A stretch of DNA of 64,000 nt, from assembly GCF_034541975.1 (NCBI RefSeq), contig NZ_JAVYJM010000001.1; one strand, 5' to 3'. Below are positions 35,451-43,813 of this stretch, piece by piece. The position numbers and the translations under genes were made by a program. The stretch's first letter is position 1; every line of letters begins with the position of its first letter. The DNA is from Dermacoccus abyssi (GTDB lineage Bacteria > Actinomycetota > Actinomycetes > Actinomycetales > Dermatophilaceae). The notes beneath the pieces are model-generated. The model saw nothing but the letters and a program-made list of their open reading frames with translations, was not told the DNA's origin and ran no database searches.

Positions 35451-35483
35451 AGGGCCCCTCGGACAACGCGTCCGAGGGGCCCT
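35451..35483. terminator. Terminator between antitoxin-like gene and PP2C gene
   Basis: AGGGCCCCTCGGAC pairs with GTCCGAGGGGCCCT, loop AACGC, followed by CTTGCT. It lies between convergent genes. Confidence 0.9.
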
Positions 35484-35547
35484 CTTGCTGTGCTCCGGGG
35501 CGAGCGCACCCGACCACGCCCCCTTGCGGCGAACGTTCCTGCGTGGC

Positions 35548-36687
35548 TCAGAGCATCGGACGTCGGTAGCGGCGGTTGCCGTCGCGCCAGATGACGACGA
35601 CGGAGCGGTCGTCGTCGCCGCCCAGGGCGGCGGAGGTCGTGCAGATGCGATGAGCGCCGCCCGTGAGACCCTCGCTGATTGCCGACTGCGTCATGGCGAG
35701 CAGGCGCTGCGTCCCGGCGGTGATGTCGCCGCCGGGACCCTCGACGACGCCATCGCTGTAGAGCACGACGACATCACCCGGCGCGAGCATCCCTGCCGCA
35801 CGGGAGAAGTCGTCCCGTCCCTGCTCGAAGAGGCCGAGGAGCAACCCCTCGGCACCGGTGACCATCTCCCAGCGGCGCGAGTCCGCGTGGTAGTGCGCCG
35901 CACTGGGGTGGCCCGCGGTCCCGATGCTGTACGAGCCGGTCCGCAGGTCGAGGGCGATGTGGATGGCGGAGGCAAAACCGTCACGCCAGCCCTGGCGAAT
36001 GAGGTAGCGGTTGGCCGCCGGCAGGAAGCCGGCCGGATCCGTTTCCCCGAGCAACCCGCTCAGTGCACCCGAGAGGAGCAGCGCGCGCATCCCTGCGGAG
36101 TGGCCACTGCCGGAGACATCGGTGAGAGCCACGTCGAGCTGGTCGCCGTGTCGGGCGCAGACGACGAAGTCGCCGCTGAACGCCCCACCCTTCGCGGGCA
36201 GGACGCAGTGCTCCATACGCACGTCGTCGGGAAGTTCGGGGGCGAGTGCCTGACGGTCGAGCCGCTCGCGAAGGTCCTTGAGCATGCCGGAACCCACGCT
36301 GAGTGGCACACCGAGTGCCTGCACGTTGCGCGTCACGAAGAACACGAGGCCGACGACGGCGAGGACGACGCACGCCACCGACCACTCGACGGTGCGATCA
36401 CCCCAGGCGTACGCGACGACCACGAGGTAGCCCGCCACGACGACGGCGATGGCCCGAGCCAGGGTGCGCCCCGACAGGAGGAACCCGGCGCACACGATGA
36501 GCGGCACGAAAACCGATTGGGAAACCGTGCCGGGGAAGCTGATACCGGCCAGTGTCGCGACGAGGGTGAGGAACGTGATGACCGCCGCGAGCAGGCGCGA
36601 GGAGTTGCGCCGGGGCGTCACGATGCGGCGCACCGACCGCTGGGGGCGCACCCGCTCGCTCGTGACGTCAAGAACCACAGATGCCAC
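35548..36687 (-). CDS. Membrane PP2C-family (SpoIIE-type) serine/threonine phosphatase
   Basis: This 379-residue protein has about four N-terminal membrane helices (LLAAVITFLTLVATLAGI, SVFVPLIVCAGFLLSG, AIAVVVAGYLVVVAYAWG, VACVVLAVVGLVFFVT) and a cytosolic PP2C domain from about residue 155. The domain has metal-site motifs SGDFVVC, DVSGSGHSAGM, TAGHPS and LYSDGVVE and ends with DDRSVVVIW. Such phosphatases usually act on anti-sigma-factor antagonists in sigma-factor partner-switching. No kinase or antagonist gene is adjacent. The start (GTG 36687) is uncertain; the ribosome-binding site is weak. Confidence 0.88.
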   Translation of the reverse strand: MASVVLDVTSERVRPQRSVRRIVTPRRNSSRLLAAVITFLTLVATLAGISFPGTVSQSVFVPLIVCAGFLLSGRTLARAIAVVVAGYLVVVAYAWGDRTVEWSVACVVLAVVGLVFFVTRNVQALGVPLSVGSGMLKDLRERLDRQALAPELPDDVRMEHCVLPAKGGAFSGDFVVCARHGDQLDVALTDVSGSGHSAGMRALLLSGALSGLLGETDPAGFLPAANRYLIRQGWRDGFASAIHIALDLRTGSYSIGTAGHPSAAHYHADSRRWEMVTGAEGLLLGLFEQGRDDFSRAAGMLAPGDVVVLYSDGVVEGPGGDITAGTQRLLAMTQSAISEGLTGGAHRICTTSAALGGDDDRSVVVIWRDGNRRYRRPML

Positions 36688-36736
36688 TCTATCCGGGGTG
36701 ACAAACGTCTCACGAGGCGCCTGTGGACAAAGCGCA

Positions 36737-36772
36737 AGCGCCGGGCCCGCACGGCATGCGGGGCCCGGCGCT
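36737..36772 (-). terminator. Terminator after rpiB
   Basis: AGCGCCGGGCCCGC and GCGGGGCCCGGCGCT form a GC-rich stem 14 bp beyond the rpiB stop. Confidence 0.85.
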
Positions 36773-36786
36773 CGGGTGTCAGTGAC

Positions 36787-37251
36787 TCACAGCGGCGGCA
36801 GCGTGCCGTCCGTCTCGTAGGCCTCGACCATGGCGATGCGGCGCGCGTGACGCTCGACGCCGGTGAACCGCGTCGTGATGAAGGTGCGGGCAATCTCCTT
36901 CGCCTGCTCGATCGTGACGAAGCGGCCACCGATCGAGGCGATCTGCGCACCGTTGTGCTCGCGCGCCAAGGAGGCGAACTCCGGCGTCAGACACAAGGCC
37001 GCACGAATGCCCTCGACCTTGTTCGCCGCCATCTGCTCGCCGTTGCCCGAACCGCCCAGGACGAAGCCGAGCGAGTCGGCGTCGTCACGCACGGCCTCGG
37101 CCGCGCGCAGCACGAACACCGGGTAGTCGTCCTCCGCGTCGTACTCGGTGGGCCCGTGGTTGACGACGTCGTGCCCCTCAGCGGTGAGGAAGTCGACGAG
37201 GGCCTGCTGGGTTTCAAAGGCGGCGTGGTCGCCACCGACGTGGATGCGCAT
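36787..37251 (-). CDS. rpiB: Ribose-5-phosphate isomerase B
   Basis: The 154-residue RpiB/LacAB protein starts MRIHVGGDHAAFETQQ (phosphate-binding GGDHA) and contains VLGGSGNGEQMAANKVEGIRAAL, with the GSGNG loop characteristic of actinobacterial RpiB (Ser in place of the catalytic Cys). REHNGAQIASIGGR and KEIARTFITTRF follow. It interconverts ribose-5-P and ribulose-5-P in the pentose phosphate pathway. ATG 37251 has GAGAGAG upstream; the frame is open further but without homology. It diverges from pepN. Confidence 0.95.
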   Translation of the reverse strand: MRIHVGGDHAAFETQQALVDFLTAEGHDVVNHGPTEYDAEDDYPVFVLRAAEAVRDDADSLGFVLGGSGNGEQMAANKVEGIRAALCLTPEFASLAREHNGAQIASIGGRFVTIEQAKEIARTFITTRFTGVERHARRIAMVEAYETDGTLPPL

Positions 37252-37466
37252 GTCTCTCTCTCGGTCGAGCGGGTCGTGGAGCTGGTCGAGCACGTTCGAG
37301 CGCGGCACGCCTCGGCCCGCGGGCGGTACCGCGAAGAACGCTCGTGCAAACCATCCTGCCACCTTCACCCCCGTGCAAGGATGGTCGACGGCGACCACTC
37401 GGGCGCGAGCGCGCCTCAGCGAACTGCGTCGCCTCCCCTCATCGCCTTCAGGAAGGAACCGACGCC

Positions 37467-40037
37467 GTGACCGGCTCGAACCTCACACGCGAGGAAGCCC
37501 TGGAGCGCAGCGCCAACATCGCTGTCGACTCCTACGACATCACGCTCGACCTCACGACGGGAGCCGAGACGTTCACGACGTCGTCGACGGTCCGTTTCAG
37601 CGCCACGCCGGGCAGTGAGACCTGGCTCGACTTCCTCGGCGAGAGCGTGGACCGCGTGGTGGTCGGCGGTGAGGACATCGCCGTCGAGTGGGACGGCGCC
37701 CGCGTGCGCGTGCCGAACCTCGCGGCCGAGAACGAGGTTCGCGTCGATGCCGTCGGCCGGTACATGAACACGGGTGAGGGCCTCCACCGCTTCGTCGACC
37801 CGGCTGACAACGAGGTCTACCTCTACTCCCAGTTCGAGGTTCCCGACGCGCGGCGCATGTACCCCGTGTTCGAACAGCCGGACCTCAAGGCGAGCTTCAC
37901 CTTCACCGTCACCGCCCCGGCCCGCTGGCAGGTGCTCTCCAACGAGCCGACGCCCGAGCCGCAGCCGGCGGAGACGACCTACACCGGCCCCAACGGTGAG
38001 ACCAAGCCGGCGGCCACGTGGCGCTTCGGGGCGACGCCGCGCATCTCCTGCTACATCACGGCTCTCGTGGCCGGCCCGTACGAGAAGTACACCGACGAAG
38101 TGACGTCCCGCGCGGGCACCGTGCCGCTCGGCGTCTACTGCCGCAAGTCGCTCGCGCCCCACATGGACGCCGACGAGATCTTCGACATCACCAAGCGCGG
38201 CTTCGCGTTCTTCGAGAACGAGTTCGACCAGCCTTACCCGTTCACCAAGTACGACCAGATCTTCACGCCCGAGTACAACATGGGCGCCATGGAGAACGCG
38301 GGCTGCGTCACCTTCACGGAGATGTACGTCTTCCGCGCCAAGGTGAGCGAGGCCATCATCGAGCGCCGCGCCCTCACCGTGCTGCACGAGCTCGCCCACA
38401 TGTGGTTCGGCAACCTCGTCACGATGAAGTGGTGGAACGACCTGTGGCTCAACGAGTCGTTCGCCGAGTGGGCCTCGACGACGGCGCAGGCCGAAGCCAC
38501 CCGTTGGGAGAGCGCCTGGACGACGTTCGGCACCTCGGAGAAGGCGTGGGCGTACCGCCAGGACCAGCTCAGCTCCACACACCCGATCGTCGCCCCGATC
38601 CGTGACCTCGCCGACGTCGAGGTGAACTTCGACGGCATCACGTACGCCAAGGGCGCCTCGGTGCTCAAGCAACTCGTCGCCTACGTCGGGCGCGAGTCGT
38701 TCACCGCCGGCCTGCGCGCGTACTTCGCGAAGTACGCGTGGCAGAACACGACGTTGCCCCAGCTGCTCGGCGAGCTGGAGTCGACGAGTGGCCGCGACCT
38801 GTCGTCCTGGTCGAAGCAGTGGCTCGAAACGGCCGGCGTCAACACGCTGCGCCCGGTCGTCGAGGTCGACGGCTCCGGTGTCATGACGCGCGTGCTCATC
38901 CAACAGAGCGCGACGATCGAACTGCCGACGCTGCGCCCCCACCGTCTCGCCGTGGGGTGCTACCGCCTCGAGGGCGACACCCTCGTGCGTACGCAGCGGG
39001 TGGAGCTCGACGTCACGGGTGAGAGCACCGAGGTCACCGAGCTCGTCGGGGTGGAGCAGCCGGATCTGCTCCTCGTCAACGACGACGACCTCGCCTACGC
39101 CAAGATCCGTCTCGACGAGCGCAGCCTCGCCACCGCCATTGCTCACCCGCGCGCCTTCACCAGCTCGCTGCCGCGTGCGCTCGTGCTCGGTGCGGCCTGG
39201 GACATGACGCGCGATGCGCAGATGCCGGCGGGCGACTTCGTCCGCATGGCGCTTGCGACCCTGCCGGGCGAGGACGACTCGACGCTGCTGCGCACCCTGC
39301 TCGGCCAGATGTCCACCGCCGCACTCACGTACTCGGCGCCCGCCAAGCGCGAGAAGCTCGTCGCCGACGTGACGGGCGGGCTGCGCTCCCTGGCCGAGGA
39401 AGCCGAAGCCGGCAGCGACGCCCAGCTGCAGCTCGTGCAGACGTTCGCATCCTTCGCCCAGAGCGAGGAAGATGTTGCGTTCGTTCGTGCGCTGCTCTCG
39501 GGTGAGCGCACCCTCGACGGTCTCACCGTCGACACCGAGATGCGCTGGACGCTGCTCACGTCGCTCGCCGCTGCAGGTGCCGCCGACGCCGCGGAGATCG
39601 ACGCCGAACTGGCCCGCGACAACACGGCCACGGGTGCCGAACGCGCGGCACGAGCTCGCGCGTCGCTGCCGACGTCCGAGGCGAAGGCGGCCGCATGGTC
39701 GTCCGTCGTCGACTCCGACGAGCTGGCCAACCAGACGATCGCCGAGACGGCGGCGGGATTCGGACACGTTCACGACGTGAGCCTGCTCGAGCCGTATGTC
39801 GAGAAGTACTTCGCGATGGCCGAGGACTACTGGGCAGGGCGCACCCACCACATCGCGGAGCTGGGCATCTCGTCGCTGTTCCCGATGGCGCTGGCCGGAC
39901 CGCAGCTGCTCGACGCCGCGCAGCAGTGGCTCTCGTCGCACAGCGACTCCCCCGCGGGTCTCGTGCGCACGGTCGCCGAGAACCGTGACGCCGTCGCCCG
40001 AGCCGTCACGGCGCAGGAGTTCGACGCTCGCGCCTGA
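37467..40037 (+). CDS. pepN: Aminopeptidase N (M1 zinc metallopeptidase)
   Basis: The 856-residue enzyme has the substrate-binding GAMEN motif (in YNMGAMENAG), the zinc site HELAHMWFGNLV followed 18 residues later by the second Glu in WLNESFAEW, and the YAKGASVLKQL Tyr region. It removes N-terminal residues from peptides, completing degradation by ClpP and other proteases. The GTG at 37467 is preceded by AGGAAGG. It diverges from rpiB and ends in a strong terminator. The gene pair pepN-rpiB near tig/clp is conserved in actinobacteria. Confidence 0.97.
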   Translation: MTGSNLTREEALERSANIAVDSYDITLDLTTGAETFTTSSTVRFSATPGSETWLDFLGESVDRVVVGGEDIAVEWDGARVRVPNLAAENEVRVDAVGRYMNTGEGLHRFVDPADNEVYLYSQFEVPDARRMYPVFEQPDLKASFTFTVTAPARWQVLSNEPTPEPQPAETTYTGPNGETKPAATWRFGATPRISCYITALVAGPYEKYTDEVTSRAGTVPLGVYCRKSLAPHMDADEIFDITKRGFAFFENEFDQPYPFTKYDQIFTPEYNMGAMENAGCVTFTEMYVFRAKVSEAIIERRALTVLHELAHMWFGNLVTMKWWNDLWLNESFAEWASTTAQAEATRWESAWTTFGTSEKAWAYRQDQLSSTHPIVAPIRDLADVEVNFDGITYAKGASVLKQLVAYVGRESFTAGLRAYFAKYAWQNTTLPQLLGELESTSGRDLSSWSKQWLETAGVNTLRPVVEVDGSGVMTRVLIQQSATIELPTLRPHRLAVGCYRLEGDTLVRTQRVELDVTGESTEVTELVGVEQPDLLLVNDDDLAYAKIRLDERSLATAIAHPRAFTSSLPRALVLGAAWDMTRDAQMPAGDFVRMALATLPGEDDSTLLRTLLGQMSTAALTYSAPAKREKLVADVTGGLRSLAEEAEAGSDAQLQLVQTFASFAQSEEDVAFVRALLSGERTLDGLTVDTEMRWTLLTSLAAAGAADAAEIDAELARDNTATGAERAARARASLPTSEAKAAAWSSVVDSDELANQTIAETAAGFGHVHDVSLLEPYVEKYFAMAEDYWAGRTHHIAELGISSLFPMALAGPQLLDAAQQWLSSHSDSPAGLVRTVAENRDAVARAVTAQEFDARA

Positions 40038-40059
40038 TCCGGACTGATTACCGGAAGGA

Positions 40060-40093
40060 GGCCCCCGACACGATTCGTGTCGGGGGCCCTTTC
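40060..40093. terminator. Terminator between pepN and the MalQ-like gene
   Basis: GGCCCCCGACACGA pairs with TCGTGTCGGGGGCC with a one-base loop, then CTTTCG, between convergent genes. Confidence 0.9.
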
Positions 40094-40112
40094 GTCGAGC
40101 CGTGCTCGAGGC

Positions 40113-42296
40113 TCAGCTGCGCGCCCGCACCACCCGGATGACCCGCTTGGCACGACGCGAGGTCATGAGATCGTCCAAGCTCACCCCCGACTCGTCAGGG
40201 CCCGCGACGGGGCGACGCCACAGGGCATGCACGTGGGTGACGCCGTGCTCGCCCACGATGCGCTGATCGCCCACGAGATCGGCGACACGGACCGTGAGCA
40301 GCAGGCTCGGGGCCGATGCCAGATAACGGTGCAGGGCCCCCACCTGGTCTTCCACACTCGCGCGCGGCGTCATGAGACCGCGCGCCGCGAGGGCCTCGAC
40401 GAGAGCCTTGCGACGCTTCCCGGCGCGCTCCTCGTAGGCAGCGTGGTCGTCGCGCAGACCGTATCGACGTGCCTCCTCGAGGTGAGATCCCGTGAGCAGT
40501 GCTGCGCTCGGGGGCGCGTCCTTGGCGCCGAGCGAGGTCATGGCGAGCTCGGGCAGCTTCTTCGGGTCTCGCGAGCCGCTCCCCTCGGTGTCGTCGAGGA
40601 GCACGGCCGAGGAAACGACACCGCGCTCGGCGAGGTAGTCGCGGATCCACGGCTCGGTTTCGTCCTCGTCACCGGCCACGACGAGCGCGCCCGCCCGATG
40701 CGCCTCGAGCAGCAGAATACCGATGAGCGCTTCGTGGTCGAACTGAACGTAGGTACCCGCGTCCGCAGCGTTCTCGGCCGCCGACGGCTGCGGTATCCAC
40801 CACTGGCGGAACAGGGTGCCGATGCGCTCCACCCGCAGTGCGCCACTGCGAGCGAGGGTGCGACGCACGACGTCACGCCACCGTGCGTAGCCGTTCTCGG
40901 CGAGCGCCGAGGGCTTCATCGCAGCAAGGCCGAGATCGACGACCGTGCCGTCCGCGGCGCGCGCTCCGAGACGCATGTCGGCGGCGAACGCCTCCGGCCA
41001 GGCCCACTCCTCGAAGCCACCGTCGATGACGCCAGGAGCGATGTCGTGCATGACACCGATGCGCATGCCGGCCGCTTTCACCTCACGCTGCGCATCAGCG
41101 AACTGTGCGCCGGCGACCCACTGCAGCCACGCCTCGAACTCGACGTCGTCGGCGTGCTCCTCGCGGAAGGCGGCTACCTCGGGGCTGCGCGGATTCTGCA
41201 GTTCCTCGGGCCATGTGCTCGCCGGAAGGCCGTGTTTCAGCGCAATGACGCACCACGTCGCGTAGTCGAACAGCCAACCCGCCTCGGACTCGACGAAGTG
41301 CCCGAAGTCGCGACGACGGCGGTGGGAACGCTCGACGTTGAAGATCATCCGCAACGCGGCTCGCTTCGACTCCCAGACCGCGTCGCGGTCGACCTCGTCC
41401 GTGAGATTGAGACGGCGGGCGTCGTCGCCGTGCCACTCGACGAGTTGGTGCTCCGCGGCCGAGAGATAACCGATCTCGGGCACCTCCTCGACGCGGATCG
41501 CGAGGGGGTCGAGCGCCGTACGGCTCGCGGGGCGATACGGGTTGGGGTCGATCGTGGGCACGGGATCGGCCGCGTTCACCGGGCCGACGTTGACGTAGTC
41601 CGCACCGCTTCGGGCGGCCCATGTGCCGAGTTCGGCGAGGTCTGCTGCATCGCCGATGCCCCACGAGCGCTCGGACCGCACGGCGTAGAGCTGGCCGGCC
41701 ACTCCCCAGCCGCGCTTGGCGGCCAGATCGGGCGGCAGGGTCATCGTCGCGGGCGTGACGACGACCGGACGGACGTGACGACGGCCCCCTGCGCTCACCT
41801 GAAGTTCGTGGTAGCCCAGAGGAAGATCGCCGGGCAGGTCGAGGTCGACGACCTGAGGAGATGTGCTGTCGCTCTCGCCGGCTGCGTCGCTCTCGTCCTC
41901 CCCATCTTCGCTCTTGTCCTCGTCCTCGCCTTCGGACTCGCTGCCGGTGTCCGATGGAGCGTCGAGTTCATCGTCACGCTCGAGGGGGACGATGCTGCCG
42001 TCCTCGAGCACGATGCGCGCCTCGAACTCAGCGGTCGCGGGCACGGTGAGCGTGACACTCGGGGTCCAGGACTCGCGCAGGACGAGTGCGTCAGGAAGGC
42101 CCACCACGGAAGGCGTGCCTCCATCATGGCGATCGGCACTCGGCGCCGCGTCTTCGCTGCATTCGACGCCCAGCGAGGTGAGCACCGCCTCGACGACCTC
42201 CGGCGCGACCGCTCGGGCGCGTCCCGAGCCGTCCCGGACATGGGTGGCAACGCCGTGGGCGTTCGCGAGTTCGTTGAGGGAAGGAGTGCCGGGCAT
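40113..42296 (-). CDS. MalQ (4-alpha-glucanotransferase) homologue with altered catalytic motifs
   Basis: The 727-residue protein aligns by eye with GH77 MalQ along its length: SLNELANAHGVAT at the N-terminus, RSWGIGDAADLAEL, NPYRPASRTALDPL, and GTLFRQWWIPQ. But the catalytic signatures differ. The nucleophile motif RIDH is RVER; the acid/base motif GEDLGT is GDEDET; THDLP is AKDAPP; and the GAPPD..GQ.WG.PP loop is replaced by GARAADGTVVDLGLAAMKP. An acidic insert of about 30 residues (ESEGEDEDKSEDGED) interrupts the N-terminal domain. The enzyme fold is probably kept but transglycosylase activity may be lost or changed. I start at ATG 42296. It is convergent with pepN and divergent from mscS. 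Confidence 0.85.
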   Translation of the reverse strand: MPGTPSLNELANAHGVATHVRDGSGRARAVAPEVVEAVLTSLGVECSEDAAPSADRHDGGTPSVVGLPDALVLRESWTPSVTLTVPATAEFEARIVLEDGSIVPLERDDELDAPSDTGSESEGEDEDKSEDGEDESDAAGESDSTSPQVVDLDLPGDLPLGYHELQVSAGGRRHVRPVVVTPATMTLPPDLAAKRGWGVAGQLYAVRSERSWGIGDAADLAELGTWAARSGADYVNVGPVNAADPVPTIDPNPYRPASRTALDPLAIRVEEVPEIGYLSAAEHQLVEWHGDDARRLNLTDEVDRDAVWESKRAALRMIFNVERSHRRRRDFGHFVESEAGWLFDYATWCVIALKHGLPASTWPEELQNPRSPEVAAFREEHADDVEFEAWLQWVAGAQFADAQREVKAAGMRIGVMHDIAPGVIDGGFEEWAWPEAFAADMRLGARAADGTVVDLGLAAMKPSALAENGYARWRDVVRRTLARSGALRVERIGTLFRQWWIPQPSAAENAADAGTYVQFDHEALIGILLLEAHRAGALVVAGDEDETEPWIRDYLAERGVVSSAVLLDDTEGSGSRDPKKLPELAMTSLGAKDAPPSAALLTGSHLEEARRYGLRDDHAAYEERAGKRRKALVEALAARGLMTPRASVEDQVGALHRYLASAPSLLLTVRVADLVGDQRIVGEHGVTHVHALWRRPVAGPDESGVSLDDLMTSRRAKRVIRVVRARS

Positions 42297-42360
42297 AGGG
42301 CAATTCTGGCAGACGCTCCTGGCCGTTCCAGCCGTTCGGCGGGATGGTTGGATGGCAGGC

Positions 42361-43314
42361 ATGGCTGCACCGTCCTTCGTCCCCCACGCCGCCTCCCTGC
42401 CCGAGGGATGGGAGTGGCTGGTCGGCACTCCGCTGCAGATCGTCGTGGTCGTCCTGGGAGCCCTGGCCGTGCGCTGGATCCTGCACCGGGCCATCACCCG
42501 CGCAGTCCACGCGATGGAGACGCGAAGCACCACGCCGGAGGTCGTCGGCGAGGAGGGCGCTCTCTCCCCCGCGAGGGCCCGTCTGCGGGCCGCCGCTGGC
42601 CTCGACGACGAACGCCGCCGTCAGCGCGCGGCAACGATGGGCTCGCTCCTGCGGTCGGTGACGACGGTCGTCGTCCTCGCCGTCGCCACCCTCACGGTCG
42701 CCGCGCAGCTCGGCATCCAGCTCGGCCCGCTCATGGCGAGCGCCGGCGTGGCAGGTGTCGCCGTCGGTTTCGGTGCGCAGTCGCTCGTCAAGGACTATCT
42801 GTCGGGCATCTTCATGATCTTCGAGGACCAGTACGGCGTCGGCGATGTCATCGACACCGGAGAAGCCGTCGGCACCGTCGAGGAGGTGACGCTGCGCATC
42901 ACTCGGCTGCGCGACGCCAACGGCGTCGTCTGGTACGTGCGCAACGGCGAGATCATCCGCGTCGCGAACCGCTCCCAGGGGTGGTCGACATCGCTCGTCG
43001 ACGTCCCGGTGTCGTACGACGCGGACATTCGCAAGGTCACCTCGGTGCTCGACGAGGTCGTCGACGCGCTGTGGCAGGACGAGACGTGGAGCGCCAAGCT
43101 CATCGAGCGCCCCGACGTCGCGGGTGTCGAATCGGTCGGAGGAGGCGCGATAACCTTCCGGATCATCGCCAAGACGGCACCGAACGAGAACTTCGGTGTG
43201 ACGCGCGAACTGCGACGCCGCGCCGTCATTGCCCTGGAAAACGCGGGGGTGAAAGCACCGCCGGTCGTTCCGGGCTACGGCAACGTCAACCCGAACCTGC
43301 CGCCCGTGAAGTAG
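42361..43314 (+). CDS. Small-conductance mechanosensitive channel, MscS family
   Basis: The 317-residue protein has two or three membrane helices (PLQIVVVVLGALAVRWIL; LLRSVTTVVVLAVATLTVAAQLG) and the TM3 pore helix PLMASAGVAGVAVGFGAQSLVKDYLSG. It continues into the MscS beta domain (YGVGDVIDTGEAVGTVEEVTLR..RDANGVVWYVRNGEI) and the alpha/beta cytosolic domain. It releases solutes on hypo-osmotic shock. Starts at 42352 and 42361 are both in frame; I use the second. It is followed 26 bp later by the globin gene. Confidence 0.93.
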   Translation: MAAPSFVPHAASLPEGWEWLVGTPLQIVVVVLGALAVRWILHRAITRAVHAMETRSTTPEVVGEEGALSPARARLRAAAGLDDERRRQRAATMGSLLRSVTTVVVLAVATLTVAAQLGIQLGPLMASAGVAGVAVGFGAQSLVKDYLSGIFMIFEDQYGVGDVIDTGEAVGTVEEVTLRITRLRDANGVVWYVRNGEIIRVANRSQGWSTSLVDVPVSYDADIRKVTSVLDEVVDALWQDETWSAKLIERPDVAGVESVGGGAITFRIIAKTAPNENFGVTRELRRRAVIALENAGVKAPPVVPGYGNVNPNLPPVK

Positions 43315-43340
43315 TCGGCCCCGGGTGCAAGACTGGTGAC

Positions 43341-43745
43341 ATGACTGAGGCAACCCTGTACGAGAGGTTCGGCGGCCACGAGACGTTCCACCGCCTCGTC
43401 GAAGTCTTCTACGACGGCGTGGCCTCGGACGAGAAGCTGCGGGCGTTGTACCCCGAGGAGGATCTCGAACCGGCGAAGCGCCGTTTCGAGATGTTCCTCG
43501 AGCAGTACTGGGGCGGCCCGACGACGTACTCCGAGGAGCGCGGGCACCCGCGCCTGCGGATGCGTCACATGCCGTTCGCCGTCACACCGGAGCAGCGTGA
43601 CCGCTGGCTCACCCACATCATGGCTGCCTGCGACGCCGTCGATCTCGAGCCGGAACTCGATGCGCTCCTGCGCGACTACCTCGTGCGTGCTGCGTACAGC
43701 CTCGTCAACACCCCCGGCCCTGAACCGGAGAACCCGATCCGCTGA
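43341..43745 (+). CDS. glbO: Group II truncated haemoglobin
   Basis: The 134-residue globin has TLYERFGGHETFHRLVEVFYDGV at the N-terminus, FLEQYWGGPTTYSEERGHPRLRMRH with the proximal-His region, and WLTHIMAACD with the Trp G8 typical of group II. It binds O2 or NO and is associated with oxidative-stress handling. Order glbO followed by an alpha-glucosidase is the same as Rv2470-Rv2471 in M. tuberculosis, as I recall it. Confidence 0.93.
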   Translation: MTEATLYERFGGHETFHRLVEVFYDGVASDEKLRALYPEEDLEPAKRRFEMFLEQYWGGPTTYSEERGHPRLRMRHMPFAVTPEQRDRWLTHIMAACDAVDLEPELDALLRDYLVRAAYSLVNTPGPEPENPIR

Positions 43746-43768
43746 GTCTGGCCCTGCCGCCCAACGGT

Positions 43769-43780
43769 GAAACGCGTTTC
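43769..43780. promoter_or_regulatory. Palindromic operator, LacI-family type
   Basis: GAAACGCGTTTC is a perfect 12-bp palindrome with the central CG usual in LacI-family operators. It lies 33 bp upstream of the GH13 gene start, a place where a sugar-responsive repressor would act. Confidence 0.5.
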
Positions 43781-43813
43781 GCGTGGGCAGACCTCGGTTG
43801 GCACACTGGGTCG

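Noticed and set aside
37416..39941. Very long open frame antisense to pepN
   Set aside because: Reading frame on the opposite strand of a confident M1 peptidase; its protein is Arg/Glu/Val-rich with no domain pattern, as expected of GC-rich antisense frames.
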